Source: an uncultured Desulfovibrio sp.
GTDB lineage: Bacteria; Desulfobacterota; Desulfovibrionia; Desulfovibrionales; Desulfovibrionaceae
Length of the DNA: 5,645 nucleotides
Assembly: GCA_947177645.1 (NCBI GenBank)
Contig: CAMWVJ010000100.1
Coordinates: forward strand, 1-5,645
Direction: 5' to 3'
In this document: piece by piece, positions 4,932 through 5,645 of the stretch
Layout: each line of letters begins with the position of its first letter
How positions within the stretch are numbered: the stretch's first letter is position 1
Position numbers and translations under genes: made by a program
The notes under the pieces: generated by a model
The model's database searches: none
The model's input: only the letters and a program-made list of their open reading frames with translations
What the model was told of the DNA's origin: nothing

Positions 4932-5645
4932 TCAGCGAAGCCGCCCCAGCGTGCACCGCTCGAGGCCCGCGAGGTCGCGCCGCGTCTCAATACCCGCAAA
5001 GCCGCAGACGCCCAGCAGCCCGCGCACGGCCGCCCCCTGGGCGGCGCCATGCTCGAGGATGACGAGGCCGCCGGCCCTGAGCGCTCGCCGGGCCGCTTGC
5101 GCCACGGCCGCGAGATGCGCGAGGCCATCCGCCGGCGAAAACAGCGCGGATGCCGGCTCGAAGCGCAGCACCTCGTCCATGACGCTACCGCGCTCCCCTT
5201 CACCTATATAAGGAGGATTGCTGATGACGAGGGCAAACGCGCCTGCCCGCAGCGGCGGGGCAAAGAGGTCGGCGCGCAGGAGTGCCAGGCGGGCTGGCGC
5301 GCCCATGGAGGACGGAGGCGCGCTCCCCTCCCCTGCTTCGGCCCCCTCCTCCGGGAGGAGGGCCGCGGCGTTCTCCCGGGCAACGGCAAGCGCCTCGGCG
5401 CTCTTTTCCAGCAGGACGCCGCGCCACAGCGACCGCTCGCAGGCGAGGGTGACACCGATTGAGCCGCTGCCCGCGCCCATGTCCGCGAACCTGAGCGGGC
5501 CGGCGGGCAACAGCTCCAAGGCCGGCTCCACCAGAAGCTCCGTTTCCGGCCGGGGCACCAGCGTATGCCGCGTGACGCGGAAATCGCGGCGGAAAAATTC
5601 CCGCGTGCCCGTGATATGCGCCAGGGGCTCGCCCGTGGCGCGCCG
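4932..5645 (-). CDS. prmC: Peptide chain release factor N5-glutamine methyltransferase PrmC, 5' end cut by the window edge
   Basis: PrmC methylates the glutamine of the GGQ motif in release factors RF1 and RF2 using S-adenosylmethionine. The 237 visible residues start inside the N-terminal region (RRATGEPLAHITGTREFF), so about 40-50 residues are missing. Family marks are the linker VPRPETELLVE (about 30-40), SAM-binding motif ADMGAGSGSIG (about 54-64) and catalytic NPPY (143-146, in VISNPPYIGEG). The tail DEVLRFEPASALFSPADGLAHL is also typical. The frame is open to the window edge, so the internal GTG at 5558 is not the real start. An Ala/Glu/Pro-rich insertion (about 98-117) lies between the acidic SAM loop and NPPY. 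Stop TGA is at 4934-4932. prfA, its usual partner, would be expected upstream but is out of view. Confidence 0.93.
   Translation of the reverse strand, partial: RRATGEPLAHITGTREFFRRDFRVTRHTLVPRPETELLVEPALELLPAGPLRFADMGAGSGSIGVTLACERSLWRGVLLEKSAEALAVARENAAALLPEEGAEAGEGSAPPSSMGAPARLALLRADLFAPPLRAGAFALVISNPPYIGEGERGSVMDEVLRFEPASALFSPADGLAHLAAVAQAARRALRAGGLVILEHGAAQGAAVRGLLGVCGFAGIETRRDLAGLERCTLGRLR

Noticed and set aside
4923..5462. Plus-strand open frame opposite prmC
   Set aside because: prmC is certain on the minus strand; the opposite frame is rich in Arg and Ala with no recognisable motif.
5556..5558. Internal GTG as the prmC start
   Set aside because: The 29 codons upstream read RRATGEPLAHITGTREFF and onward, conserved PrmC sequence, so the gene continues beyond the window.
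1..5645. Mobile element, CRISPR, toxin-antitoxin, defence or other new system
   Set aside because: Every gene belongs to a conserved housekeeping cluster. No direct repeats with regular spacing, transposase, integrase or attachment duplication at the tRNA genes was seen.

Overview
This window carries a conserved translation and transcription gene cluster, with every recognisable gene on the minus strand. In transcription order, from high to low coordinates, it reads: prmC (5' end outside the window), tRNA-Thr(TGT), tRNA-Tyr(GTA), tRNA-Gly(TCC), tuf, rpmG, tRNA-Trp(CCA), secE, nusG, rplK, rplA, and rplJ (3' end outside the window). The order Thr-Tyr-Gly-tuf followed by secE-nusG-rplK-rplA-rplJ is the classical bacterial tRNA-tufB / L11-L10 arrangement. 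The second tRNA-Thr (thrT, GGT) that precedes tufB in Escherichia coli is absent here.

The DNA is GC-rich, and third codon positions are mostly G or C. EF-Tu, the L33 tail ([14 protein letters not shown]) and the rpmG / tRNA-Trp / secE linkage suggest a sulfate-reducing Desulfovibrionaceae-type bacterium (Desulfovibrio, Bilophila or a relative). This assignment comes from recalled family resemblance, not from a search.

Layout: 4932-5645 holds the C-terminal part of the release-factor methyltransferase PrmC. 4780-4855, 4650-4735 and 4411-4486 hold three tRNAs separated by hairpin-rich spacers. 3056-4249 is EF-Tu, and rpmG follows after 4 bases (2902-3051). A 14-bp hairpin and tRNA-Trp (2780-2856) come next, then secE and nusG, where the nusG ribosome-binding site overlaps the secE stop. 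rplK, rplA and rplJ follow with unusually long spacers. The rplA-rplJ spacer contains what looks like the L10 autoregulatory leader.

The genes work together in protein synthesis. EF-Tu delivers the tRNAs, L11, L1 and L10 build the factor-binding and exit stalks, and L33 sits near the E site. NusG couples RNA polymerase to the ribosome, SecE belongs to the secretion channel, and PrmC methylates termination factors. I see no phage, CRISPR, toxin, defence or other accessory system. The points of interest are regulatory and structural details of an otherwise ordinary region. No stretch over 300 bases lacks a gene; the largest spacer is 188 bases.
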